From: Prochlorococcus marinus XMU1402
GTDB taxonomy: Bacteria > Cyanobacteriota > Cyanobacteriia > PCC-6307 > Cyanobiaceae
DNA: 64,000 nt
Assembly (NCBI RefSeq): GCF_017696205.1
Contig: NZ_JAAORD010000002.1
Span: 558,001 to 622,000, forward strand
Direction: 5' to 3'
Positions within the stretch are counted from its first letter, which is position 1. Every line of letters starts with the position of its first letter. The notes below the pieces were generated by a model, which was given only the letters and a program-made list of their open reading frames with translations, was not told where the DNA came from and ran no database searches. The position numbers and the translations under genes were made by a program. Of the stretch, positions 48,562 through 58,669 are shown piece by piece.

Positions 48562-49349
48562 ACTTTATTAATATCTGGTAAGTAGACATCGGATACTTTA
48601 GTTATATTGTTGTTGACCTTAAATTCAACAATTTTTCCAATAATGATAATTGATGGAGCTAAAAATTCTTTATCTTTGATTTTATCTGCGAGATTATCTA
48701 ATTTCTCTATGAAACATTTTTGATTTTTCAAAGTAGCTTCTTGAATTACAGCACATTTTGTATCCTTACATAAACCACCTAAAATTAATTCTTCAACAAT
48801 AAATTCAATATTTTTTATACCCATAAAAATAACTAAACTATCTGAAGATTTGGCTAAATCTCTCCAATTCACTTTCTTTTTTTCCTTATCTACATGCTCA
48901 TGTCCAGTGACGAAAGTTACAGAACTAGCAGCATCTCTATGGGTCAGTGGAATACCAAAATATGTGGAAGCAGCAATCCCAGAAGTAATACCGGGTACTA
49001 TTTCAACTGAAATTCCACTTTTTTCTAAAATCGATACCTCTTCACCACCCCTAGAAAAAACGAATGGATCTCCCCCTTTAAGCCTTACAACATTCTTACC
49101 TTCTTTAGCCAATTGCAAAATAAGAGCATTAGTTTCAGCCTGAGGTACAGAACACTTTCCAGCTCTTTTTCCGACATGATAAATTTCTGTATTCTTTCCA
49201 GCTTCATTAATTATTTCATCTGGAATTAGTGCATCATGCACTAATGCATCACAATTTTTTATTAAACGTAAAGCTTTAAGAGTTAAAAGCTCGGGATCAC
49301 CAGGACCTGCTCCAACTAAATAAACGATACCAGACACATTAATCTCCAT
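48534..49349 (-). CDS. cobA: Uroporphyrinogen-III C-methyltransferase
   Basis: This SAM-dependent enzyme makes precorrin-2, the branch from haem and chlorophyll to siroheme and cobalamin. The motifs VYLVGAGPGDPELLTLKA, VVRLKGGDPFVFSRGGEE and VPGITSGIAASTYFGIPLTHRD are classic. The ATG chosen gives 271 residues; a TTG two codons earlier is an alternative. Only 30 bases separate its start from the divergent MFS gene, so promoter elements must reach into coding DNA. Its tail overlaps pabC. Confidence 0.95.
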   Translation of the reverse strand: MEINVSGIVYLVGAGPGDPELLTLKALRLIKNCDALVHDALIPDEIINEAGKNTEIYHVGKRAGKCSVPQAETNALILQLAKEGKNVVRLKGGDPFVFSRGGEEVSILEKSGISVEIVPGITSGIAASTYFGIPLTHRDAASSVTFVTGHEHVDKEKKKVNWRDLAKSSDSLVIFMGIKNIEFIVEELILGGLCKDTKCAVIQEATLKNQKCFIEKLDNLADKIKDKEFLAPSIIIIGKIVEFKVNNNITKVSDVYLPDINKVQLYNKSQK

Positions 49350-49379
49350 TAACAAGTATGGTAGTAGAAGTTAAACGCA

Positions 49380-50663
49380 ATGAAGGTAAATATTGTGAAA
49401 GAAAGTTTATTGAAACCAAATAAAAAATTTACTCTCCTAAGTGCTTTTGTAACTCTTCTAAATGATCGATTAAGTGAAAGTATACTTTTGCCTATTTTAC
49501 CTTCTTTTGTTTTACTGTTTGACTCTAAAGCCAGTACATATGGCTTATTATCGTGTACTTATCAACTAGCTCAATTTACAGCTTCCCCTTTTATCGGACT
49601 TATGAGTGATAGATACGGCAGAAGGCCTGTCACTCTTTTTTGTATTACAGGCTCAATAATTGGAATATCAATATTATCTTTTACGGTTCTTTTTAACTGG
49701 TCAAATTCAATAGCCTCTATACCTTTATTTTTCTTATTCCTTGCGAGACTTATTGACGGCTTAAGTGGGGGAACTGCAGCTACTGCAACAACCATTCTTG
49801 CAGATATTTCAACCCCTGAAAAAAGAGCCAAGACATTTGGTCTTATTGGTGTAGCTTTTGGATTAAGTTTTTTCTTAGGAAATATTTTTGTTGTAATTTT
49901 TGCAAAAAATACAAATAATAATTTTATTATTCCTGTTTTGATAGCCTCAATCATTCCAATAATAAATTTTCTCCTAGTATTTTTTTACTTACCAGAAACG
50001 AAACCTAATAATGCCTCTAATAATTCAAAAACTTTTTTTAAAAACCCTTTAAAAGAGCTATTTAAAGTTTTCAAAGAAGAAAAGATTAAAAAATTATCAT
50101 TAGCTTTTTTTATTTACTTTATTGCTTTTACTGGATTAACCAATATCTTGATATTTTTCCTTCAAGAATCTTTGGGCTGGACGACAAAAGCATCAAGTGG
50201 AACTCTTGTGGTAGTAGGAATTATTGCAATTATTGTTCAGGGAGGACTGATTGGGCCTCTAGTAAAGCAATTTGGAGAAATGAGATTAACTCTAATTGGA
50301 TCAAGCTTCATTCTTGTAGCATGCTCACTTTTAATAACTGCTCCAAAAGAAAATGCAATAATTAATATTTATTCAGCTGTTTCATTCTTAGCCGTTGGAG
50401 CTGGATTAATTACACCTACCTTAAGAGCATTAATATCAAAGAAATTAGACGTTGATAAACAAGGCTCGATTCTAAGTAACCTTCAAGGCCTTCAAAGTCT
50501 TGGAGGTGTTTTAGGAATTGCAATGGCTGGAAAAGTATATGATAGTTTTGGCCCTAAATCCCCTTTTATAGCAGGTTCCATTATCTTAATTTTCATGATA
50601 TACCTTATTGCAGAGGGTAAAAATAATAATTCTTTGAACAAACAAAAATCAAAAGTTATTTAA
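49380..50663 (+). CDS. Major facilitator superfamily transporter, TetA-like drug/metabolite efflux type
   Basis: A 427-residue membrane protein with about 12 hydrophobic segments. The MFS motif A is visible as GLMSDRYGRRPVTLF after the second helix, and ADISTPEKRAKTFGLIGVAFG is the motif typical of tetracycline-type antiporters. The substrate cannot be deduced. It overlaps the start of ppk by one base (TAATG), so the two are coupled. The start could also be a GTG five codons in. Confidence 0.85.
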   Translation: MKVNIVKESLLKPNKKFTLLSAFVTLLNDRLSESILLPILPSFVLLFDSKASTYGLLSCTYQLAQFTASPFIGLMSDRYGRRPVTLFCITGSIIGISILSFTVLFNWSNSIASIPLFFLFLARLIDGLSGGTAATATTILADISTPEKRAKTFGLIGVAFGLSFFLGNIFVVIFAKNTNNNFIIPVLIASIIPIINFLLVFFYLPETKPNNASNNSKTFFKNPLKELFKVFKEEKIKKLSLAFFIYFIAFTGLTNILIFFLQESLGWTTKASSGTLVVVGIIAIIVQGGLIGPLVKQFGEMRLTLIGSSFILVACSLLITAPKENAIINIYSAVSFLAVGAGLITPTLRALISKKLDVDKQGSILSNLQGLQSLGGVLGIAMAGKVYDSFGPKSPFIAGSIILIFMIYLIAEGKNNNSLNKQKSKVI

Positions 50664-52741
50664 TGAAAAGCCAAGCTAATGTTTTTATAAATAGAGAATT
50701 AAGTTGGATTGAATTCAATAAAAGAGTACTCCTAACTGGCATGGAAAAAGAGTACAAAATTCTAGATCAAGTAAAATTTTGTTCGATTTTTAGCAATAAT
50801 CTTGATGAATTTTATATGGTAAGAGTAGCTTCATTAAAAGCTCAAGTTGAAGCAGGAATTACAAAAACAAGTATTGACGGACTCAGCCCTAAAGAGCAAT
50901 TAACAAAAATAAACAAAGAAGTAAAAAATTTAACTGACCTTCAAGAAAACTTTGTAAATGATTTAGTAAATAATAAACTAAAAAAGCAGGGTGTATTTTT
51001 AAAAAATTATAAGGACCTAACTGAAAATCAAAAAAATTGGTGTAATAACTTCTTCACTTCATCTATATTTCCTTTATTAACACCATTAGTTGTTGATCCA
51101 GCACATCCATTCCCATTTATAAGTAATTTAAGCCTAAACATAGCAGCTTTAATTAAAGATAGGGAGGATACGAAAAATCAGTTTGTCAGAATAAAAATAC
51201 CAACAAAAAATATTAATCGATTTATACAAATTCCCAATGAAATCATTCAAAGTAGTGATGAAATTTCTCACTTTTTCATAAGTGTTGAAGATTTAATTGG
51301 GAATAACATAAATGCATTATTTAACGGAATGGAATGTATAAATTACTCTTTTTTTAGAGTAACTAGAGATGCAGATTTAGAATTAAAAGAACTTGAAGCT
51401 GATGATCTTCTCTTAGCAGTTGAAAAAAGCTTACAGAAAAGAAGATTAGGAGGAGACGTAGTTAGATTAGAAGTTAAATCAGATATTCCACAAAACATTC
51501 TCAAATTACTTATTGAAAGTATCTCAATACAAAAAGAATATATATACTTTTGCAAAAGTTTATTAGGCCTTGACGATTTAAATCAGCTGACAAAGATTAA
51601 TAGAGATGACTTAAAAGAAAATCTGCTAATTGGGAAAACTCATCAGGATTTAAAAAATTTAGATTCGCCTTCAAACAAAAATTTAAATTCTATTTTCAAA
51701 ATAATTAGGAAAAAAAATATTCTGCTTCATCATCCTTACGATTTATTTAAAACTTCAGTTGAAGAATTTATTAACAGGGCAGCTGATGATCCGCTTGTGA
51801 TGGCTATAAAAATTACTTTATATAGAGTTTCAAAAGATTCACCTATAATCTCGGCTCTAATGAGAGCAGCAGAAAATGGGAAAGAAGTAATGACTCTTGT
51901 TGAACTAAAAGCAAGATTTGATGAGGATAATAATATTCAATGGGCAAAACAACTTGAACAAGCTGGAATTCATGTTGTATATGGAATCATAGGATTTAAA
52001 ACACATACAAAAATTGCTTTAGTAGTTAGAAAAGAAAAAGGACGATTAAGAAATTACTTTCATATTGGGACAGGGAATTATAACTCTAATACTTCGAGAT
52101 TTTATACAGATTTAGGATTACTTTCAACTGATCCTGATATTGCTTCAGATTTACTTGAGTTATTTAATTACTTATCAGGATTTTCTAAACAAAAACGATA
52201 TAAAAAGTTATTAGTTTCTCCCTCATCGATGAGAGAGAAATTTATTTTTCTCATAAAAAGAGAAATTAAAAATGCAGAAGAAGGAAAAAAAGCTGAAATA
52301 ATTGCAAAAATGAATTCTTTAGTAGACCCGGAAATAATTAAACTTCTTTATTTAGCTTCTAACGCAGGTGTAAAAATTAGTCTTATCGTAAGAGGTATTT
52401 GTTGTTTATACCCACAAAGAAAAAATTTAAGTGAAAATATTCAGGTTATAAGCATTATTGGACATTTTCTTGAACACTCAAGAATTTTTTGGTTTTGCAA
52501 TGATAATGATCATGAAGTTTTTATTGGTAGTGCAGATTGGATGAGAAGAAACCTTGATAGAAGGATAGAAGCTATTACTCCAATAGAAGAGTATGAATTA
52601 AAAAATCAAATACACACGCTTTTACAAATCTACATTAAAGATGATTACTATTCTTGGATCATGAAAGAGGATGGTTCTTACTCAAAATATAAATTAGATG
52701 TAGCAAATAATCGTTCGCAAATTGACCTCATAAAAAAATAA
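50663..52741 (+). CDS. ppk: Polyphosphate kinase 1
   Basis: Ppk1 polymerises the gamma phosphate of ATP into polyphosphate. The N domain holds FINRELSWIEFNKRVL and CSIFSNNLDEFYMVRVA. The catalytic region has the autophosphorylated histidine in FKTHTKIALVVR and the block YFHIGTGNYNSNTSRFYTDL. The C-terminal domain has SADWMRRNLDRRIEAI. The length of 692 residues is normal. It is translationally coupled to the upstream transporter. A 209-base AT-rich gap follows before the sigma factor ATG. Confidence 0.96.
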   Translation: MKSQANVFINRELSWIEFNKRVLLTGMEKEYKILDQVKFCSIFSNNLDEFYMVRVASLKAQVEAGITKTSIDGLSPKEQLTKINKEVKNLTDLQENFVNDLVNNKLKKQGVFLKNYKDLTENQKNWCNNFFTSSIFPLLTPLVVDPAHPFPFISNLSLNIAALIKDREDTKNQFVRIKIPTKNINRFIQIPNEIIQSSDEISHFFISVEDLIGNNINALFNGMECINYSFFRVTRDADLELKELEADDLLLAVEKSLQKRRLGGDVVRLEVKSDIPQNILKLLIESISIQKEYIYFCKSLLGLDDLNQLTKINRDDLKENLLIGKTHQDLKNLDSPSNKNLNSIFKIIRKKNILLHHPYDLFKTSVEEFINRAADDPLVMAIKITLYRVSKDSPIISALMRAAENGKEVMTLVELKARFDEDNNIQWAKQLEQAGIHVVYGIIGFKTHTKIALVVRKEKGRLRNYFHIGTGNYNSNTSRFYTDLGLLSTDPDIASDLLELFNYLSGFSKQKRYKKLLVSPSSMREKFIFLIKREIKNAEEGKKAEIIAKMNSLVDPEIIKLLYLASNAGVKISLIVRGICCLYPQRKNLSENIQVISIIGHFLEHSRIFWFCNDNDHEVFIGSADWMRRNLDRRIEAITPIEEYELKNQIHTLLQIYIKDDYYSWIMKEDGSYSKYKLDVANNRSQIDLIKK

Positions 52742-52935
52742 ATAAAATATTGATTTTTATAACATTTTAAAAAAAACTCAAAATTTTAGAAATTTTTATA
52801 TTCTTATAAAACCCCCTCGTATCAGTTGATTTTAAGGAATTTTGATAAAATAAATTTTTTTTGTCTTTAAAGTTTCAACGTAAAAGTAGTTTTTATTTCA
52901 ATTTCAGTGCTAGTTTTTTAAAAAATCCATTATTT

Positions 52936-52942
52936 AAGGAGG
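52936..52942 (+). promoter_or_regulatory. Strong Shine-Dalgarno that fixes the sigma-factor start
   Basis: AAGGAGG lies eight bases before ATG 52951. Such a perfect site is rare in this window, where most genes lack one. It supports that ATG over the upstream TTG at 52861, which would add about 30 residues unlike any sigma factor. Confidence 0.75.
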
Positions 52943-52950
52943 CCAGGGTG

Positions 52951-54282
52951 ATGGGGATCCCTCTGGAATCTGCAAAGAGCTCTTCAAGTAATATTGATGA
53001 GCCTAGATTACCAAACACTGCGGGTAAATCTCGCAAAACAAAATCAGATTTAAATGACTCTTCTAAGAGTTCTTCGATAAATAACTTAGAGGAACCTAAG
53101 TTACCTATTACTGGAAATGAATCTCGAAGTAAAAAATCTCGATCAACTTCAAATCAAAGCCAAAAAAGATCAACACGATTTGTAACAGATTCTATTGGTT
53201 ATTACTTATCTAGTATTGGAAGAGTACCATTATTAACTGGTGAAGATGAGATTGATTTAGCAAAAAAGGTTCAAACCTTAAAAATGCTTATCAAGTCAGT
53301 AACAGAAAACAATGAGCTTTCTGAAGCATTAGCTGTCAAAAGTGATTTTAATATTAAAGAAAATATAAGTGATAAAAATACAGAAAAAGAGGCTGATCCT
53401 GAAAAATTGTTTAAACATGATTTAGAGAATAGTATTTATGCAGGCAAAGAAAACTTTAGTAAGATAGAAAGCCAATCGAAAAATAGTTTTGCAAAATTAA
53501 TTTCTTGCCTTGAAAGATATTTTAAAAATTACAATAAAAATGATGAATGGAAACAATTGAAAAGAGGTTTAAAAGCCAGAAATAAAATGATGGAAGCTAA
53601 TCTAAGACTCGTTGTATCCGTCGCAAAGAAATATCAAAACCAAGGCTTAGAATTATTAGATTTAATACAAGAAGGAACAATTGGTCTTGAGAGAGCTGTA
53701 GACAAGTTTGACCCAAAAATGGGATATAAATTTTCTACTTATGCCTATTGGTGGATTAGGCAAGGAATGACTAGAGCTATTGATAATAGTGCTAGAACTA
53801 TAAGACTACCGATTCACATTAGTGAAAAACTTTCAAAGATGAGGAGAGTTACTAGAGACTTATCCCATAAACTTGGTAGACAACCAAGCAGACTAGAAAT
53901 GGCAACAGCCATGGGAATTGAACAAAAAGACTTAGAAGACTTGATTTCTCAAAGTGCACCTTGCGCATCCCTTGATGCTCATGCAAGAGGAGAAGAAGAT
54001 CGAAGCACTCTTGGGGAACTTATTCCTGACCCGAATAGCGAAGATCCTATGGAAGGAATGGATCGATCTATTCTTACAGAACATTTAAGCACTTGGCTTG
54101 CTCAATTAAATGAAAGAGAACAAGAAATTATGAAAAAAAGATTCGGCTTAGATGGAACGGAAGAATCCACTCTTGCAGCAATAGGTAAAGATATTGGTGT
54201 ATCTAGAGAAAGAGTTAGGCAATTAGAAGCAAAAGCCCTGAAAAGGCTGAGAATGATGTCAAATTATGATAAGGCAGCCTAA
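52951..54282 (+). CDS. RNA polymerase sigma-70 factor, group 2-like
   Basis: A 443-residue sigma-70 protein. Region 1.2 is DSIGYYLSSIGRVPLLTGED (about 80-99). Region 2 runs from MMEANLRLVVSVAKKYQNQG through FSTYAYWWIRQGMTRAIDN. Region 3 contains LGRQPSRLEMATAMG, and region 4 ends GVSRERVRQLEAKALKRLR. Region 1.1 of the principal sigma is missing. The first 70 residues hold two copies of an EPxLPxT peptide, and a non-conserved charged insert of about 90 residues splits regions 1.2 and 2.1. It is probably an alternative sigma of the cyanobacterial SigB-E type. Confidence 0.9.
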   Translation: MGIPLESAKSSSSNIDEPRLPNTAGKSRKTKSDLNDSSKSSSINNLEEPKLPITGNESRSKKSRSTSNQSQKRSTRFVTDSIGYYLSSIGRVPLLTGEDEIDLAKKVQTLKMLIKSVTENNELSEALAVKSDFNIKENISDKNTEKEADPEKLFKHDLENSIYAGKENFSKIESQSKNSFAKLISCLERYFKNYNKNDEWKQLKRGLKARNKMMEANLRLVVSVAKKYQNQGLELLDLIQEGTIGLERAVDKFDPKMGYKFSTYAYWWIRQGMTRAIDNSARTIRLPIHISEKLSKMRRVTRDLSHKLGRQPSRLEMATAMGIEQKDLEDLISQSAPCASLDAHARGEEDRSTLGELIPDPNSEDPMEGMDRSILTEHLSTWLAQLNEREQEIMKKRFGLDGTEESTLAAIGKDIGVSRERVRQLEAKALKRLRMMSNYDKAA

Positions 54283-54287
54283 TTAAA

Positions 54288-54929
54288 TTGTTAAAATTTA
54301 TAATAGTTTTACTATATTTATTTTCAATTTTTTTAATCTCAATAGTTTTTAAAAAATTTAATGAAAATAGTAGAGAAATTGTTAGAAAAATAATACATAT
54401 TGGAATAGGGCCTTTAATACCAATTGCACAATTTCTAAAAATTGATCAAAATTCAGCTCTTATTTTTACAGGAATTGTTTCATTCATGGTTTTTATCAAT
54501 TACACCTATAAATTATTGCCAACAATTGAAGATATTGAGAGAAAGAGCTATGGAACATTATTTTATTGTCTAAGTTTATTTATTTTGATTTATCTTTTCT
54601 GGGATAAAGATCCATATGCATTAATTACTGGATTTTTTATAATGACTTTTGGTGACGGATTAGCTGGGTTAATTGGAAAAAGCATTAACTCAAAGAGTTG
54701 GGTTTTGTTTAACCAAAAAAAATCATTATTTGGCACTATCACAATGCTTTTAACAAGCTTAATAGTAGTTTGCTCAATAGGATACACCCAACAAAGTGGA
54801 TTAAATTTAAATTATTTTACAATAGCTTTTTTTGCGACTTTGCTAGAACAATTCAGTGTTTTAGGAATAGATAATTTCATTGTTCCAATCTCATCAGCAT
54901 TATTTTTTAATTTTTTTATAACTAACTAA
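54288..54929 (+). CDS. Phytol/dolichol kinase-like membrane protein (VTE5 family)
   Basis: A 213-residue polytopic membrane protein with about six hydrophobic segments. The family features are REIVRKIIHIGIGPLIPIA near residues 29-47, RKSYGTLFYCLS midway, and the nucleotide-site-like FGDGLAGLIGKSI with QKKSLFGTITML. Relatives phosphorylate phytol or phytyl phosphate, recycling chlorophyll side chains to tocopherol or chlorophyll. Substrate is inferred. The start is TTG five bases after the sigma gene. The 3' end overlaps the convergent DAHP synthase gene by eight bases. Confidence 0.75.
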   Translation: MLKFIIVLLYLFSIFLISIVFKKFNENSREIVRKIIHIGIGPLIPIAQFLKIDQNSALIFTGIVSFMVFINYTYKLLPTIEDIERKSYGTLFYCLSLFILIYLFWDKDPYALITGFFIMTFGDGLAGLIGKSINSKSWVLFNQKKSLFGTITMLLTSLIVVCSIGYTQQSGLNLNYFTIAFFATLLEQFSVLGIDNFIVPISSALFFNFFITN

Positions 54930-55989
54930 GTGAACCGTATAAAATAGCCAGTAATTTTTTTGTAGTTTCAATATCTATGCATGCATCTGTGATACTTCTA
55001 CCAAACTGGAGATCCTCTTTTTTTAAAAGTTTTTGATTCCCTTCCTTCAAATGACTTTCTAACATAACTCCTAAAATATTTTTTTCACCATTACTTATCT
55101 GAGAAGCTATGTTTTTTAGCACTTCCGACTGTTTTCGGAAGTCTTTATTGGAATTTCCATGACTACAATCAATCATCACTTTATGTGGAAGATTACATTG
55201 CCTCAATTCAGCTGAAATTCTTTTGACATGTTCACTCTCAAAATTTGGACCTTTTGAACCACCCCTTAAAACTATATGTCCATCTGGATTTCCTGTAGTG
55301 TTTACAATAGAAGCCATTCCATTTTCATTTACACCTAAGAAATGATGGGATTTTGAAGCTGACTGCATTGCATTGATTGCAGTAGTGAAAGAACCATCAG
55401 TTCCATTTTTAAAGCCTATAGGCATTGATAATCCAGATGCCATTTCCCTATGAGTTTGACTTTCAGTAGTCCGCGCACCTATGGCCGTCCAACTTATTAA
55501 ATCGGCAATATATTGGGGAACAATTGGATCTAGTAATTCTGTAGCAGAAGGTATGCCCCGAGTGGCTAGATATGAAAGCAAACTTCTCGCCCTTCTTAAA
55601 CCAGTATTTATATCATAAGAATCATCTAGATGAGGATCATTTATCAATCCTTTCCAACCAATAGTAGTTCTTGGCTTCTCAAAATATACTCTCATGATTA
55701 TTTCTAATTTATCATTATAAATTTCTCGAAAGTTTTGAATATATTTTGAATATTCCTTTGCCGCCTCTAGATCATGAATTGAACATGGACCAACAATGAC
55801 TAAAAGCTTTTGGTCATTATGATGCAAAATATTTTGTATCGATCTTCTGGTTTTAGATACTGTATTAGCGGAGGCGTGATCTAAAGGTATATCATTATGT
55901 AATCTGCTTGGAGGTATTAATGGACGCGTTTCAACAACATGTAAATCTGATGTCTTTTCTAAAGCTGAATTATTTGATGATGTCGTCAT
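54922..55989 (-). CDS. aroG: 3-deoxy-7-phosphoheptulonate synthase, class I
   Basis: DAHP synthase condenses phosphoenolpyruvate with erythrose 4-phosphate, the entry to chorismate and so to aromatic amino acids, folate and plastoquinone. The AroF/G/H type is recognised by VIVGPCSIHDLEAAKEY-like sequence, MRVYFEKPRTTIGWKGLIND, WTAIGARTTESQTHREMASG and KVMIDCSHGNSNKD. The length of 355 residues is normal for the E. coli-like class. The allosteric amino acid cannot be read by eye. It diverges from acnB over 97 bases. Confidence 0.95.
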   Translation of the reverse strand: MTTSSNNSALEKTSDLHVVETRPLIPPSRLHNDIPLDHASANTVSKTRRSIQNILHHNDQKLLVIVGPCSIHDLEAAKEYSKYIQNFREIYNDKLEIIMRVYFEKPRTTIGWKGLINDPHLDDSYDINTGLRRARSLLSYLATRGIPSATELLDPIVPQYIADLISWTAIGARTTESQTHREMASGLSMPIGFKNGTDGSFTTAINAMQSASKSHHFLGVNENGMASIVNTTGNPDGHIVLRGGSKGPNFESEHVKRISAELRQCNLPHKVMIDCSHGNSNKDFRKQSEVLKNIASQISNGEKNILGVMLESHLKEGNQKLLKKEDLQFGRSITDACIDIETTKKLLAILYGSLS

Positions 55990-56086
55990 TGATTAATTAA
56001 GAAGTTTGAATATTTAAAAAAGCATTTATGAATACTCTCCTTTTCAATATTAAAAATAACAATAGATTAGGCATTAAACCTTACTA

Positions 56087-58660
56087 ATGAAGAATTTGGA
56101 AACATTGCTAAAAGATTATTCAGATCACGTAGCTGAGAGAGCTGCCAAAGGCATACCTCCTTTACCTTTAAATGCTGAGCAAACAAATTGTGTTACAAAA
56201 TTATTAGAACAAGATAGTAATTACGATTCATCTTATTTACTTGATTTGCTTATAAATAGAGTACCACCAGGAGTTGATGAGGCTGCTTATATAAAAGCAA
56301 GCTGGCTTACAGCTATTGTTAATTCCGAAAAATATTGCAAATTAATTAATCCTGAAAAAGCAATTGAAATACTAGGGACAATGATAGGAGGTTATAACGT
56401 AAATTCTTTGGTTGAAGTACTTAAAAGAAAAGATAGTTTACTTGCTAAAAAAGCGTCAGAAGTTTTAAAAAATATTATTCTTGTTTACGACTCAGCTAAT
56501 GATATTTATGATTTATCTCAAAATAATATTTATGCAAAAGAGGTTGTAAATAGCTGGGCAGATGCAGAATGGTTCAAAAATAAAAAAGTTCTGGAGAAAG
56601 AGATTACTTGTTTAGTATTTAAAGTTGACGGTGAGACAAACACAGACGACTTATCTCCAGCTGTACATGCAACAACACGCCCAGATATTCCAATGCATGC
56701 ATTAGCTATGTTGGAATTTAAAAAACCTGATGGACTAAAGATTCTTGATAATTTAAAAAAACAAAATTTACCAATAGCTTATGTTGGAGATGTTGTTGGA
56801 ACAGGGAGTTCTAGAAAATCTGCTATTAATTCACTCATTTGGCATATAGGAGAAGATATCGATTTTGTTCCCAACAAAAAAACAGGTGGAATAATAATTG
56901 GCAGCAAAATAGCCCCAATTTTCTTCAATACTGCACAAGATTCAGGAGCTTTACCTATAGAAGCTGACGTATCTCAAATGAAAACAGGAGATGTTATTAA
57001 AATATATCCCTATGAAGGCATTATTAAAAAAATTGAAAAAGATTCAAATACTGAAGAATTAATAAGCAAATTCGAGTTATATCCATCAACTCTTACTGAT
57101 GAAATTCAAGCTGGCGGAAGAATTAATCTTATGATTGGAAGATCTCTTACGGACAAAATTAGAAACAAATTAGATTATCAACCAAGTGAAATATTTACTA
57201 GACCACAAAATCCAACCGAAAGTAGTTCCGGATTTACTCAAGCTCAAAAAATAGTAGGCAAAGCATGCGGTTTAGATGGAGTTAGGCCAGGAATGACCTG
57301 TGAGCCAATTATGACCACAGTTGGTAGTCAAGATACTACTGGGCCAATGACTAGAGATGAATTAAAAGAACTAGCTTGTTTAGGATTTACTGCAGATTTA
57401 GTGATGCAAAGTTTTTGTCATACAGCTGCATATCCTAAGCCAGTAGATCTACTTACCCATAAAGAATTACCTGATTTTATATCTCAAAGAGGTGGAGTAG
57501 CTCTTAAACCTGGAGACGGCATCATTCATAGCTGGCTTAACAGAATGCTTCTCCCTGATACTGTTGGCACAGGTGGAGATAGTCATACAAGATTCCCTCT
57601 TGGCATTTCATTTCCTGGAGGCTCAGGCATTGTTGCATTTGCCGCTGCAATAGGATCAATGCCATTAAATATGCCGGAATCTGTGCTGGTTAAATTTAAG
57701 GGAGAATTATTACCGGGAATTACTCTTAGAGATTTAGTTAATGCAATCCCTCTCTTCGCAATTAAAAAAGGACTATTAACTGTTGAGAAAGAAAATAAGA
57801 AAAATATATTCAACGGGAAAATTATGGAAATTGAGGGATTACCAAACCTAAAACTTGAACAAGCTTTTGAACTTACTGATGCTACTGCAGAACGCTCATG
57901 CGCTGGTAGCACAATACTTTTATCCCAAGAAACTGTTCAAGAATATTTAAAAAGCAATATTTGCCTGCTAGAAAAAATGATCGAGAGCAATTATGAAGAT
58001 TCAAAATCGATTTCAAGAAGAATAAATGATATGAAAAATTGGTTAAAAAAACCATCATTAATTCAACCAGATTCAAACGCTCAGTATGAAGAAATCATTG
58101 AAATTGATTTAGCAAAAGTAAAACAACCTATAGTTGCTTGCCCTAATGATCCAGATAATGTAAAAGAAATCACTGATGTTGCAAATACAAATATTGACGA
58201 GGTTTTTATAGGTTCTTGCATGACAAATATTGGTCATTACAGGGCAGCTGCAAAAGTTCTTGAAGGAGTACAAAATTTAAAAGCTAAATTATGGATTTGT
58301 CCACCAACAAAGATGGATGAAGAAACTCTAAAAGCTGAAGGCTACTATAAGATATTTGAAGATTGTGGTGCAAGATTAGAGTTGCCAGGCTGTTCTTTAT
58401 GTATGGGAAATCAAGCTAGAGTTGATGAAGGTTCTGTAGTATTTTCTACCAGTACAAGAAATTTTGACAATAGACTTGGCAAGAATGCGCAAGTATTTTT
58501 AGGGAGCGCAGAATTGGCAGCAGTTTGTGCACTGGTTGGAAAAATACCTGAAATAGAAGAATATCAGGATATTACTAAAAATAAAATTAATCCATATTCA
58601 GATGAACTTTATCGCTATCTTCAATTTGATGAAATACACGATTTCAGCTTGACAAAGTAA
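56087..58660 (+). CDS. acnB: Aconitate hydratase B
   Basis: AcnB isomerises citrate to isocitrate, feeding 2-oxoglutarate for nitrogen assimilation. The AcnB-specific N-terminal HEAT-like domain (about residues 1-160) is present. It is followed by the swivel domain with VGTGSSRKSAINSLIWHIG. The 4Fe-4S cysteines lie in SFCHTAAYPK and PGCSLCMGNQAR, and FIGSCMTNIGHYRAAAK is typical. The length of 857 residues is normal for AcnB. Confidence 0.97.
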   Translation: MKNLETLLKDYSDHVAERAAKGIPPLPLNAEQTNCVTKLLEQDSNYDSSYLLDLLINRVPPGVDEAAYIKASWLTAIVNSEKYCKLINPEKAIEILGTMIGGYNVNSLVEVLKRKDSLLAKKASEVLKNIILVYDSANDIYDLSQNNIYAKEVVNSWADAEWFKNKKVLEKEITCLVFKVDGETNTDDLSPAVHATTRPDIPMHALAMLEFKKPDGLKILDNLKKQNLPIAYVGDVVGTGSSRKSAINSLIWHIGEDIDFVPNKKTGGIIIGSKIAPIFFNTAQDSGALPIEADVSQMKTGDVIKIYPYEGIIKKIEKDSNTEELISKFELYPSTLTDEIQAGGRINLMIGRSLTDKIRNKLDYQPSEIFTRPQNPTESSSGFTQAQKIVGKACGLDGVRPGMTCEPIMTTVGSQDTTGPMTRDELKELACLGFTADLVMQSFCHTAAYPKPVDLLTHKELPDFISQRGGVALKPGDGIIHSWLNRMLLPDTVGTGGDSHTRFPLGISFPGGSGIVAFAAAIGSMPLNMPESVLVKFKGELLPGITLRDLVNAIPLFAIKKGLLTVEKENKKNIFNGKIMEIEGLPNLKLEQAFELTDATAERSCAGSTILLSQETVQEYLKSNICLLEKMIESNYEDSKSISRRINDMKNWLKKPSLIQPDSNAQYEEIIEIDLAKVKQPIVACPNDPDNVKEITDVANTNIDEVFIGSCMTNIGHYRAAAKVLEGVQNLKAKLWICPPTKMDEETLKAEGYYKIFEDCGARLELPGCSLCMGNQARVDEGSVVFSTSTRNFDNRLGKNAQVFLGSAELAAVCALVGKIPEIEEYQDITKNKINPYSDELYRYLQFDEIHDFSLTK

Positions 58661-58669
58661 TCATGGACC

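Noticed and set aside
49571-49954. 127-residue minus-strand ORF opposite the MFS gene
   Set aside because: Shadow of membrane helices in the transporter; the sense frame has MFS motifs.
52861-52950. TTG-initiated extension of the sigma factor
   Set aside because: A strong Shine-Dalgarno directs the ATG at 52951, and the extra residues do not resemble sigma region 1.
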